Of a stretch of DNA of 64,000 nt, positions 45,034-56,937 are shown one piece after another; the first letter of the stretch is position 1, and each line of letters opens with the position of its first letter. The position numbers and the translations under genes are program-made. The notes below the pieces were generated by a model. That model worked only from the letters and a program-made list of their open reading frames with translations. It ran no database searches and was not told where the DNA came from. The stretch comes from Aristolochia californica (lineage: Eukaryota > Streptophyta > Magnoliopsida > Piperales > Aristolochiaceae). Location of the stretch: the NCBI GenBank assembly GCA_029961685.1, contig JARWKL010000009.1:30009208-30073207 (forward strand), written 5' to 3'.

Positions 45034-48000
45034 ATGGATGAGCATGATCAATCAGGTCCTGGTTGGTACTTCTCAAGAAAGGAGATTGAAGAAAATTCTC
45101 CTTCTAGAAGAGATGGCATTGACTTGAAGAAGGAGACTTATTTTCGCAAATCATACTGCACCTTTTTACAAGATTTAGGCATGAGGCTTAAAGTGTAAGT
45201 ATCATTATCGCTCTTTTGCCTTGCAGGATTTTTTTTGTTGACATCAACTGCTAAATTTTTGAGATTTACATTGTGTGTATATCCTTGCCATGGCCTTTAT
45301 CATTTACCTAATTATTTTGACCAAACATGTTACTAAAATTGCAAAAAAAAGGAATAAATAAAAAAAAGGTAAACAAAGAATTTCCGTAATGGAACCAGAT
45401 CAGGTTGGTAGCTAAGATGTAAATATCATTTTTATTATTTACTATATGTGAATCAGTTTAGCATATTATTGAAATACGAAATCTTTATTTTAAGATTCTT
45501 TTGTGTTTTAATTATTGTTTAAATCAATTTATTCTGTTTTCACAGGCTTCTGATCAAGAACATTAATTATGCTTTTTAACAGTTTCTGTTTGATCTTTTC
45601 TTATTTCCTTCCCAAATAACTCACATTTTTTCCTTCTTCTTTTGTATTAATGCTTGCTAGTTTTATATCTACTCTGTTCAACATATCCATTTCACTATTT
45701 CAAAAACAAAAACAAAAAAATCATCTCCTTGATATTTTTTCAATGACATTTCCAGTTTCATTGTTTACCTTTTTCTTCTCTGTTTTCTTTTCATTTCAGT
45801 GCTCCAATTCACTTACTTTTTTCATGTGGATAATGTTTCGTTTAGAAAGGAGTGTCGATGAATCAGAACTTATATTTAAATCCATTCCTGTCATAGTTCC
45901 TACAGGGCCACGGGTTTTCTGGTTTTGTAACTTATGGTTTGTTACCTTTAAATTTCCAAAATCCATGATGTTGTGGGGTTGGCCTTATTGGCACCAGCTT
46001 CTTGGCTATGGTGCTTTTGCCATAAAATCTCATCATTATGTTGATTAAAACTTCTCTTATCCGTGATTTCATCTTTTATTGGATTTTGGAGTGTCTTCTG
46101 TTCTTGTTTTATCTAAAATAAAGTATTAAATTGTCACTCTAGCTGGTCCTATTGCAAAGAATCGTGTAAACACTTTGTCAACAACTATTATGTCTTTCGT
46201 CTTTATATGTTTGTCATTTATTGTTATTTTTTTGCGTGAGCATGGAAGGTGTTTTTGTTCCCCCTCAGGTTTATCTGGTTTCAATTTTAAAAGTTTTCAT
46301 GGACGTGGATTTTTGTTGTTGAAACTTGGTGAAAATATTCTGTAGTGCATGATGACTACAGTTGTTCTTTAATACAGCCCTCAGGTGACGATAGCTACTG
46401 CAATAATATTTTGTCACCGGTTTTTCCTTCGTCAGTCTCATATGAAGAATGATAGAAGGGTGAGTATCTTTAGACATTTTTCTTAGTAAGTATATTTGGC
46501 AGATATTTTCTATGCGTTCTTTTGTCCTCCTCGAGTTGGATTTATGCTGTTTTTTTGTGTGATTGAAATGGTATCGCATCTGCTGCTTCACCTAAACAAC
46601 TGTAAATATGGGTTTGGTTTAGTCACTACTTTAAGATTGCTGTGGAGATTAGGTGGGTTTAATTATAGATTACAATATTGTTCTCCACCGATAAGAATGT
46701 ATATCAGTGTTGCAATTCAAATATAGTGACCATGTCAGTGTAGGACAATAAAGAGGTTCGAATTATGAAGAGTTAAGAACAGGATTAAGCAGACTAAGGA
46801 CATGGGAAATAATATGCTAACTAGCTATTCACATACTACTTAATAAAGAAGAACCATAATTTAAAGAAACTAGTTAAATCCTGAGTTGGATTTATGGTGT
46901 TTTTTTGTGTGATTAAAATGATATCACATCTGCTGCTTTACCTAAACAATTGTAAATATGGGTTTGGTTTAGTCACTACTTTCAGATTGCTATGGAGATT
47001 ATTGGTTTAATTATAGACTACAATATTGTTCTCCACTGATTAGAATGTAACTCTGTGTTGCAGTTCAAATATAGTGACCATATCAATGTAGGACAATAAA
47101 GAGGTTCAAATTATAAGAATTAAGAACAGGATTAAACAGACTAAGGACATGGGAAATAATAAGCTAACTAGCTATTCGCATACTAATTAATAAAGAAGAA
47201 CCATAATTTAAAGAAACTAGGTAAATCAACCATGATAGCATCTAGATACAAAAGAGAGATATTCTCGTGGTTGAGAGTCTTCCAGACCATTGGTTGAGGA
47301 TAGCAAAGATATTTCATTGAGAGGGTTCAAATAAATCAATTGGACTATGGACATGGATGGTTATAAAAATTATTTCAGCATAATTAATTGCTTGTTAACT
47401 TTATAAAAATATTCTGGAAAATTAAACTGAGCATCCACGAAACATCTAACAAGATACTCGAGAAGAAGGAGATGTCTTTATGATGGAAAATCTTCCATGC
47501 ATTGAGTTTTATGATAGAGTTTTTTTTCCAAAACATACAATGGTCTTATTTTGAGTTTGTTGTTAGAACCGACTAGATTTTATAAAAAGTTAGCTAGAAT
47601 GACAGTCAGCAAAAAAAAAAAAACTCGTAGGACTTTTGTTTCAACATGTCATGTAATTGATCACAGGCCATGTAAGTGATTCATCGATGACGTAGCATGT
47701 ATTTTTTTTGTTTATATACTTTGATTGTTCATTGCAAAGTTGGCTTTTGGAGTACCAAGTTCACAATAATACAAAAACAAGTGATTTCGCTTCAGCGATA
47801 CTGATGTTCAGAAGTTGTGAAACTAGACCAAGTCATGTAGTTGGTATTAAATCTAAAGTTAGTAGTTGTGGTACCAAGTTTTGTTCAGTTAACTAAAGTC
47901 AGTTTGCCAGTACCTTCTTTATTTAGTGAATAGAAGTCAGTTTTTACATTCCCAAGCTTATTTGGTGAACTCAGTATTGCAAACACTACATCATTTTCCT

Positions 48001-51000
48001 AGCATTTGGAGAAGTGCTTTTCTGAAGTTCAAATTCGCATTTCAGGAAAAGTTCAAATTCCAAGATTTGACACTTCGAAGAACCCTTTATCATAGTGTCT
48101 TGGTTTCTAGCTGGCTGAAATAGTCAAGGAAACGAATTCGTTAGTGCCTTCTCACCTAATCAGACGTCCTTCCAAATTCTTTCTTTAGATCTCTCACCAG
48201 GCTTGTATCCGATACATGTACCAAAATCAGTGCAGAATTTACAAATAACCGTCCAGAGGGGGGAGGACTGCTGATTTTGAGTACTTGGAGGCCACCAACA
48301 TGTGCTAGAGAATCGGTATTTACAAGATACAGTAGATCTCCAAGGCTTCTCTTATCAGCACAAAATTTCCATTGTCGTTTCATAAGTAGTGCCTTGTTCG
48401 TAAGTCTGATCTTCTTCACTCCAAGAGCACCCAATTTCCTTGGCAAACACATTTCATCCCTTCTTACAAGACGAAAAAACCTGAGGTACCGGCACTACTA
48501 CACCAAAGTAAATAATGCTCCAATTTCAATTCAATCCGGCCACACTAGTAGTAAATTGGAATAGTTGTAAGTGTAGATTCAAGAGAGTCAGCCAACCAGC
48601 TTTGGGTAGCAGATTACCCTTCCATGTGGCCAGCTGCTTCTCAAGTTTTTCTGAGATAGGTGTCCACATGAGGTTTACTTGGCAGACTAGAAAAAAAATG
48701 AAGACCAAGTTGTAAAAAAGACAGTTAATTTTTTTTTAATGAATAGTGAGAAATTTTATTAAAAAGTGAAAGAAGGGAGTCTTAAGGACACCACATGAGA
48801 TGTAGCCCAAAGGCAAACAGCCAAAAAAAAGAGGTGAAAAATCTAAAAATTACACTAGTACAAGGTCATATAGACCAATTAAGGGGGAAGGCTATGGAGG
48901 AGAGAGAATTCTGAGAGGTAAACTCCTTTTTTAGCCAGGAGTCACAGTAGCCATATTTGCTGACCATGAGGTGTGAAGCTAGATTCTGGAGGAGTTGGCC
49001 AAATAATTGGTTTATCCATAATGTGGACAAGATGCCCCCACGGGGCCAGGGGGGTGCAACCTTTTGCCCCAAAATTAATTCAAATAAGTTCATAACCTCT
49101 TTGAAAATTTGCAGTTGTTCAAAATCTCCCTTGCAAAAAGAAATTGCATTGCCCACAAATTGGACAAGAGACATAGAGCTGGTTCATGAGAAAGTGGTAG
49201 GAGCCATTCTACTTGCGTGGCTAATGAGGGAAGAGTGAGGAATGCTTGAAGAAGTACAACACTTAATCCGACTTCTCCACTTAGGAGCAAAACCCATTTT
49301 GAGAAGTAGAATATCCAAAAAAGTTCTAAAATACTCTATCAAGTGCTTTCGTTTAATCAATCTTGATTACCACTCTAGGATAATTACCTCTTTTATGTAA
49401 ATGCACTTTAATTGAAATTAGGCTTATCAGTTTGAACTCACTTGTGCTTTCTTCTTGTGAGAGGAGCTTTGGGAGAGGAGAAATTTTCTAGAGCTCTAGA
49501 CAAAAGAAAATTCTGCCAATCTCGCTAATATACAAACATCAATAGTGCTGCCATAATCCGCACAGAGTTTGGAACAAACAGAAATTTTGTTGCAATTTTG
49601 TAAAAAAAATTGAAGTTGTCACAGAGCTTGCGATATGCAGAGACTATTTTGGAGTTCTACCTAACCTCTTTGGACTATCAAACAAAAGCGAAATCAAATT
49701 TCCCCCGTTGGATTTAGGGTTTAGGGAGTACAAATTGTTACCCAATCAACGAGACAAATCCAGCCATTGGATCAGCTATGGAACCATCAAAGGTTGTTTG
49801 TGGAGATCGATTCACAAGAGAAAATCAGAGATAAGACCCTTCATCACTTGAATTCTTGTAAATTCTTTATTATCGTGCTTATGGTTGGCTCCCTTGGTGG
49901 ACTAGATCCATTTGTACATTGACAACTGGATGGCTTTATCAACTGCACAGTTAGAGAACTTTCTCATTGTCTTTGTGTTTGATTGCCACTCAAGCAAGCT
50001 AGCTTGCTGCTAAGTAACATGGTTTTTTGATTCACTGAATCAACCTGTGACTCAAATGGGTCAACTCGGATTTGGGAGGGGGTAGGTCAGGTTAGGGGTC
50101 AAACTCAACCCTTCTGTTCTGGGCTGACTCTCCCTGAGTTAGACCATCAGACTTGCGAGTCCTGATACTCAGGCAATCCAACCTGGGTTTTCAGGTGCCT
50201 GAGTTCAGGTCCGAAAACCTTGCTAAGTAAGGCTGAGTATAGAAGAGTTGGGAAATGGCCTGTCAACAATCTCTTTCTTGTAAATACCTGAAAAAAAATT
50301 AAAATTTCTTTAGTAATCAATGACCTATCAAAAGTCAACCTTGAACTCAAGACTTCACACTTGAAACCTCCATGTGAAAACTAGGCCAAAACCTCAAGCC
50401 ACTTCTGTAACTCTCTTTTAATCACTTCAAATGTGCCCTTCACTTCCAAAGAGCACTGTCATGATTGGTGATACTGGTGAAATCATTTTTAAAAAGATCA
50501 CACAAATAAGGCTATCAGCCATTTAGTTGGACCAACTTTTTAATTTATCTTTAAGAAGCTTCAATTTTTTAGTGAATCCAGATTTCTTAATTGCTTTATG
50601 GTTGTTTTGGTACAAGATTTTAGTCGTGTTATATAGCTACTAATCTAAAATCCAGCAGCTCATATTAAAGCACGATAATAGCTATAAACTAATGCATGGG
50701 TAGGCATATTGCTGATACGCATCGCATATTGGTTTATAAGTATCAGACTTTTCCTTGGGGAATACGGCCGATACTAGCGTGTATTGGCCAATCCATGGGA
50801 GCATATTGGCTGATATGTATCGGTTAAGGGATTCGATACATTTGGGAAAACTGATACACCCACCCCTGAACTTAAGGTTTAGGATTAAACACAAAAAGAA
50901 AACCCGATGGTCCCTAGCCTACTGCAAAAATTGGTAACGGCCCAAACAAAAATAAACCAATTCAAAATACAATGAAAATTAAAACTAAAACCCAGATGAC

Positions 51001-54000
51001 ACAATGTCATCTACATAGACAACCAAAAACCACCATACCAGTCTTCCTTTTTAAATAGGAACATAGAATGATCACAATGGCTCCTATAAAACCCAAATTG
51101 TAGTACCATATCACCAAACTTTTCAAACCAGACCCGTGGACTCTGTTTAAGTCTGTAAATAGCCTGTTGTAGCTTACACACCTTTCTTGTCTCCCTCTAA
51201 GCAACATACCCAGGAGGTTGTTCCATACACACTTCCTCATGTAGATCACCATATAGAAAATCATTCTTCACATTGAGCTGAAAGAGAGGCCAACTCTTAT
51301 TAAAGACCACAAATATTAAGATACGTACAGAAGTAAGTCGGGCCACAAGAGAGACTTTCTCAAAGACATTAACTCCAAAAGCCTCTGTATACTCCTTCGC
51401 TACTAGCCGAGTTTTGTACTGTTCAATAGAGCCATCAATATTATATTTGATAGGATAAACCCAACGATACCCCACAATAGTTGCTCTTGCAGGTGGATCA
51501 CATAGACGCCCGAGACACCAAAACACTCATCTCATCATCCATATTTGTGGCTATTAATAAGGGTTGGCCTCTCTTTTAGCTCGATGTGAAAAATGTCTTT
51601 TTATATGGTGATCTACATGAGGAAGTATATGAGGCAACCTTCTGGGTATGTTGCTCAAGGGGAGACAAGAAAAGTGTGTAAGTTGTAGAAGGTTATTTAT
51701 GGACTTAAACAGAGTCCACGGGCCTGGTTTGAAAAATTTAGTGATGTAGTACTACAATTTGGATTCTATAGGAGCCATTGTGATCATTCTATGTTCCTAC
51801 TTTAAAGGAAGACTGGTATGGTAGTTTTGGTTGTCTATGTAGATGACATTGTGTTATCTGATGATGATCCTGATGTTATTATAGAAGTTAAACAATATAT
51901 GGTCACACATTTTCAGACAAAGGATTTGGGCTCTCTCAAGTACTTCCCTAACATTGAAGTCACTCGTAGCAAGTGAGATATTGTTCTTTTTCATAGAAAA
52001 TATATATTGGATATGTTATAGGAGTATGGTTTATTAGTTGTTAAACCCATATACACCCCTATGGAAGTTAATCATAATCTACATGACACCCAGGATCCTA
52101 CACTCAAGGATAAATCTCCATACCGACGGTTAGTAGGTAAACTGATCTATGCTACAGTTACCAGGCCAGATGTCTCATTTGTTGTGGGAGTTGTGAGCCA
52201 GTTCATAGAAAATCCTCAAAAGGTCCATTTAGAAGTTGCTCGGAGGATTTTGTAGTACTTGAAGGGTGCACCTGGAAAGGGTCTTTTGTATACTTAGAAT
52301 GGGTAAGTTGTCACCTCGTTCTGTCAAATGTGTTTTTCTGGGATATTCTCGTCGACAAAAAGGGTACAAATGTTATGATCCTATTCGAAGGAAGACATAT
52401 ATGTCAACCGATGTGACCTTCTTGGAACATACTCCATATTTTTCATCATCTGCTGAGCTTGTATCACCCGAATCTCCTTCAGACAGTCCTGTTGTTGTTG
52501 CATTATTGGATATACCAACTTCATCGAGTTCTTCATTGCCTCTTTACGTTTACAACTGTCGCTCTCGTGCTCTTGCAGTGCCTCTTGCAATTACTTCTAC
52601 AAACCTCTCTTCTCATGATCCACCAACTTCCTCATTGCCTACAAACCTTGCTGTCTTTGATTTGGACCTGCCTAGTGGTCTACGAAAAGGTAAACAATCT
52701 TGGACTTTTCATCCAATATCCAAATATGTGTCTCTTGGTTTTTTGTTCCCGATTTAGGGCACTAGGTGCCCCAAAGCTGTTCTCAATCATGGTATGTATC
52801 TGTTTTTCAGCAGGTGCTGCCATGGAGAATAAGTGCTGGTGTTACCTCGCCCTGAGTCGGGGGAGGAAGAGGACCTACCTTAAAGAGGACTCTAAGACTT
52901 GTCCGGTTTGGTTGGCCTTCATCGACGAGTGATTCAGAAGCCCCCATTGCCCATCGGTCTAGGTTCCCACGGACTCAACCCCCACTTATGGGGGGGGTCT
53001 CGGATTCAAGTGAAAATTTACAGATGAACAAAAATGCCCCTCAAAATCACATCTCTCCTAAAATACATGTGTAAGTTGAATGAAAATTTAACTAGAGATA
53101 AAATAAGACATTTTCTATCTAATAGCCATACTATAAAATAAGAAAATGACCAAAATACCCCTGGGCTTGTATTTTAATAGATATGATGTAGCCAGGTTCA
53201 ATTCTTTGCTATTGGATAGTTGAATTTGCTCTCTTTTAAAAAAAAATAGTTTCAACTTGTCATAGTAATCAGTTAAATCACAAATAGTGTTGGGTGGTTG
53301 TGAGCTTCGAATGAGGAAAGAGGTGAAGTGACAGTTTACTGGGGTTATTCCACAAGTTCCTGAAGATACGATTCATGTTGTGTTATGCACCACAACTTTT
53401 CCTGATTGCCTCCTGTTTGGTCGGTAAAGATCCTGGGTGTGGCATCCAAGTAGTGTCTGAAACCATACATGGGTTATGATCCATTGGGAAATTTGCTTTG
53501 CCACCAATATGTGGGAGCAAGTAACAATTTCAGTACAAAAAATTATATATTAGTCTGCAGTGAAAAATAAAAGAAAAAGATATCAACCATGACTTGAATT
53601 CACAAGTTATAATTTGGCTTCTACTTTGGGTTGCTCCATGTTTACAGGAAAGCCATCTTGCAGTCACTGGCATGTCATAATTTTTGCATCAAGGACTATT
53701 ATTTCCATTTTGATCAAATAAAAATATGTAATTAAAATTGTTCAGATTTGTATCAGATTTCTTGTTCCAGCTAATGATGCTTATTTCGTGCTAATGTTCT
53801 CTACAGACCATCGCAACTGCATGCATGTTCCTTGCAGGAAAAGTTGAAGAAACACCTTGTCCACTGAAGGATGTTATTCTTGTTTCCTATGAGATAATAC
53901 ACAAAAAAGATCCTGCTGCTGTCCAGAGAATAAAGCAGAAGGTACCATGGTTTCCCAACTTGGCAAGTCAACTCCTGACTCAACTGAGTCATTATCAGAC

Positions 54001-55745
54001 TTGGCCAAGCCCTGGTCGAGTCAAGAGGTCAAACTTGGACTTAACCTGATTTGGTCGACAAAAGTTAACCTAGCCTGTGGGGACTGTGAGACTCATGTTA
54101 GATGCTTTACAGTTTGGATTTTTTTATTCAAGTAATTTGAGGAAGTCACTTGAAACCTTTTATCACGAACTTTTCATGCCCAAGTGTGCAATAAAGGAGG
54201 TTAGGTTTATTTTTTATTTTATTTTTGTGATTTTTCAGAGTTTTTGACATGTCTTAGGGTGACCAAGATTTGATCCAATTCATTCTTTCTGTATTAACCA
54301 ATACAAACCATATTGAATGATATGACTCGGATTTTTGGTTGCCTGCTATGGGTCCCGAGTCCGAGGCCGAAAAGTATGAAGGTACCATGTAGTTTCTGTT
54401 GTCATGCCTCCTGCCATTCTAGTGATCACCAATTTCATTTTTTTCTCTTTGACTTTTTTTCCCCTTTCTGCCAACTTGATTTTTAACAGCGAACTAGTTT
54501 TATTCAATATTTACAGGAAACGTATGAACAACAGAAGGAACTTATTTTACTAGCTGAGCGGGTTGTGCTGGCAACTCTTGGCTTTGACCTAAATGTCCAA
54601 CACCCTTACAAGCCCCTCGTTGAAGCAATAAAGAAATTTAAAGTTGCTCAAAATGCCCTTGCTCAAGTTGCATGGAATTTTGTCAATGATGGGTATGGTA
54701 TTATTTCACTGAGTTTCTTCTTTTTATCAAATTTTCATTTCTGGATAAAGTTGGTTCTATGGACTCTCTTGGGAGTGTAATGCAGGCTTCGGACATCACT
54801 GTGCCTGCAATTTCAGCCCCACCATATTGCGGCAGGTGCCATATTTCTCGCTGCAAAGTTTCTTAAAGTGAAGCTTCCCTCTGATGGTGAGAAGGTGTGG
54901 TGGCAAGAATTTGAAGTAAACCCACGACAATTAGAAGGTTCGTAAGATTAGGTTTTATCCAATAGTTATCAATAAGGTAAACTCTCATTTTCAAAAATGG
55001 AAAAAGATATTACCATTGTATTATATGCTGGTTTGTATTTCATACAGAGGTTAGCAATCAAATGTTGGAACTGTATGAGCAAAATGGGGTGCGTCCAGTG
55101 CCTTCTCATGGGAGTGAAGTAGAAGGAAGTGCAGGTGGTGGAGCATCTAACAGCCATAGAGCCTTATCTAAGATTCCGACTGTTGATGAACCAATGTTGG
55201 TAAACAATCTAAGTGGTTCCCAGAGAACTGAAAACACGAATGATGCCCTTGGCAGCACTGAGAGAAGATCAGATGGCTTGGATCACAAAGCAGATACTGC
55301 TGGTAAAGAGCGTCAGCATCATAATGATTTGGAGTCCTTTTCTTCTAGCAGGGGAAACATTCTTGATGCTTCTGACCAATCCAAGGATGTTGGCTCAGAG
55401 CAGCCTAGGGATGATGATCAACGAAGGGATGGAAATGAGGAAATTTTAGAAGCAGGAGAGTGGAAGAAGGATGAGAGTTCTTTGTGCAAGGCTTCAGGTG
55501 TAGGTGCATCAAATTCTTCTTTATATAGTGAAGGTGGCACTAAAAATTATGGACCCACAGATGCCATTAAAAAAATTGACAAGGAGAAGGTCAAGGCTGC
55601 ACTGGAGAAGCGGAAAAAAGCACGGGTTGCAGATACAGCCCGGAGGCTGGATCCAATGGATGACTATGATCTGATTGAAAGGGAGCTGGAAAGCGGTGTT
55701 GAACTGGCTGCTGAAAGCGAAAAATCGAAGCGGTCAGGGAAGTAG
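45034..55745 (+). CDS. CYCT1-like: Cyclin T (P-TEFb-type), CYCT1 family
   Basis: Partner of CDK9/CDKC kinase, which phosphorylates the RNA polymerase II CTD to promote elongation. Exons 45034-45194, 46378-46459, 53807-53941, 54517-54692, 54786-54937 and 55048-55745; phases add up to 467 aa. Cyclin box (about 11-215): [104 protein letters not shown]. The C-terminus is hydrophilic, ending [20 protein letters not shown]. Upstream frames 44903-45033 encode the usual [17 protein letters not shown], but in frames shifted relative to the box, so the ATG at 45034 is the earliest start giving an intact protein. The third intron is 7.3 kb and repeat-filled. The box itself is intact. Confidence 0.9.
46533..47228. 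repeat. 350-bp tandem duplication in cyclin T intron
   Basis: 46533-46882 (starting GAGTTGGATTTATG) is repeated at 46883-47228 with scattered substitutions and small indels. Confidence 0.88.
47229..48121. other. Cyclin T intron, nothing recognised
   Basis: AT-rich, no supported feature. Confidence 0.5.
48122..49290 (-). mobile_element. LINE reverse-transcriptase relic in cyclin T intron
   Basis: Minus-strand frames read [20 protein letters not shown] (about 48400-48450), [19 protein letters not shown] (48580-48660) and [20 protein letters not shown] (49100-49160), parts of a plant LINE RT C-terminal half. A poly-T at about 48729 with AATGAATAGTGAG suggests a separate small retroposon tail within it. 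Stops are frequent. Confidence 0.7.
50018..50220. mobile_element. About 200-bp element with 10-bp TSD
   Basis: Flanked by TGCTAAGTAA at 50008-50017 and 50221-50230. Starts CATGGTTT, ends GGTCCGAAAACCT, rich in GACTCA/TGAGTC words. Class unknown (MITE- or SINE-like). Confidence 0.55.
51000..51530 (-). mobile_element. Copia RT fragment, inverted copy
   Basis: Minus-strand frame reads [57 protein letters not shown]. It faces the plus-strand fragment starting at 51575. Confidence 0.8.
51575..52757 (+). mobile_element. Copia RT-RNase H plus integrase-tail fragments, rearranged
   Basis: Plus-strand readings: [35 protein letters not shown] (the active-site YVDD is present), [40 protein letters not shown]. 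At about 52300 it switches to [20 protein letters not shown], which belongs upstream of RT in Copia polyproteins. So domain order is scrambled: two insertions or a rearrangement. Confidence 0.8.
52758..53806. other. Cyclin T intron end, nothing recognised
   Basis: 52760-53030 is GC-richer and may be further retroelement debris. The rest is AT-rich up to the CTACAG acceptor at 53806. Confidence 0.4.
53950..54377. mobile_element. Insertion at a cyclin T splice donor, flanked by 12-bp repeat
   Basis: GAAGGTACCATG occurs at 53938-53949 and 54378-54389, bracketing about 428 bp that start GTTTCCCAA and end GGCCGAAAAGTAT. The repeat contains the exon 3 / intron junction (AAG then GTACC). Its ATGGTTT start and CCGAAAA end recall the element at 50018-50220. 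Confidence 0.55.
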
Positions 55746-56321
55746 AGGTGGCACCTTCCTTCACATTGGATAGCGAGGAAACAGATTAGTGTGAGGCCGA
55801 TTTTTTTAATCCTTGATGGCCTCTTATGGGCAATCTCGTTCTTGAAATACCCAAAGCTACCAAAGCAGCATACCGGTGATACGGCAAGACGTTGAGGAAG
55901 CTGTGCAAGTAGAAAGAGGCTAATTAACCTGAATTGTTTTTCAACGAGAGAATGTTGCTTCCATGTATTTGATTTCTACATGCAAGGCCGCTGTTTTAGA
56001 AGGCTGTAAGATATCTTTGAAAATTTTCAAGGGAATGTAATGGAAAATGAAATCATTAGCATTTACTTAGCTGGCCAATATATGGATCTACCAATCAATG
56101 TTGATTACTGAATCGGGAAGAACAGTACCCGGTCGTGTGCCAAAACTCTCATCTTGAAGAAATGCAATAGTGTCTGTCTATCAACCCTGTGATCATTCAC
56201 CTGAATAGCGTACATTTTACCTTGCAAAGTGGAAGCTTTTGATATAAATGGCTTTGCAGCGGGCAGAGGTTCAAAATAAAACTACCGGGAGGAAACTGGC
56301 TTAGCAATTCCTCCTAGGGGT
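55746..56321. other. Cyclin T 3' UTR and spacer
   Basis: No further coding sequence recognised between the stop at 55745 and the element below. Confidence 0.4.
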
Positions 56322-56322
56322 G

Positions 56323-56674
56323 TAGGCATAGGTCGGTTTTTACAGAGAACTTGATCTGGCCCGACTTTGAAAAACTTGGGTTCGGGTTTTTTATTTCACC
56401 CTGTGGTCAGAAACAGGGCAGGAAAAAAAAAATCTGATGGGTTTTGGATCAAAACGGGTTTTCCCAAACCCAACCTGAAAACTTGACCCAAATTTGACTC
56501 ACAGACGATATAAAAACTTAAACTGGGGTTGAGAGAAGTCGGATTGAAGAGAACAGGACGTTTACAAGAACGGGGTTACAAAGACTGATCGGGTTGGGAT
56601 TGAGTTTAACAATTCTGGTTTCTTTTAGGTTCAAGTTTCGGTATCAGGTTTGGGTTTTGGTGAACTCATCCCTG
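56323..56674. mobile_element. Small hAT-type MITE, tentative
   Basis: Left TAGGGGTG and right CATCCCTGA termini, with G/T-rich interior containing repeated GGGTTTGGGTTTTGG-like words. Target duplication not certain. Confidence 0.3.
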
Positions 56675-56937
56675 ATTCCCTGTAATTGTTTATCCTGCTA
56701 TGCTTCGTCTAGGTTAGTCCGAAACTCTGAATCGCTTCGTTGGTTATGCAAGATATGATGGACTAATATTTAATAGTCTTTTCTTCCAAGATAGATGACT
56801 AAAGCATAGAGAACTATGAATGGATTCATTTTTGCACTTGCAACTCATTCTTAACTTACATAGAATGGTTGTCAGTTTTTGGAAGGTTCACATTCTCAAG
56901 TAATAGATGGTAAAAAAACCGGTTTCCCCATCTGCAA

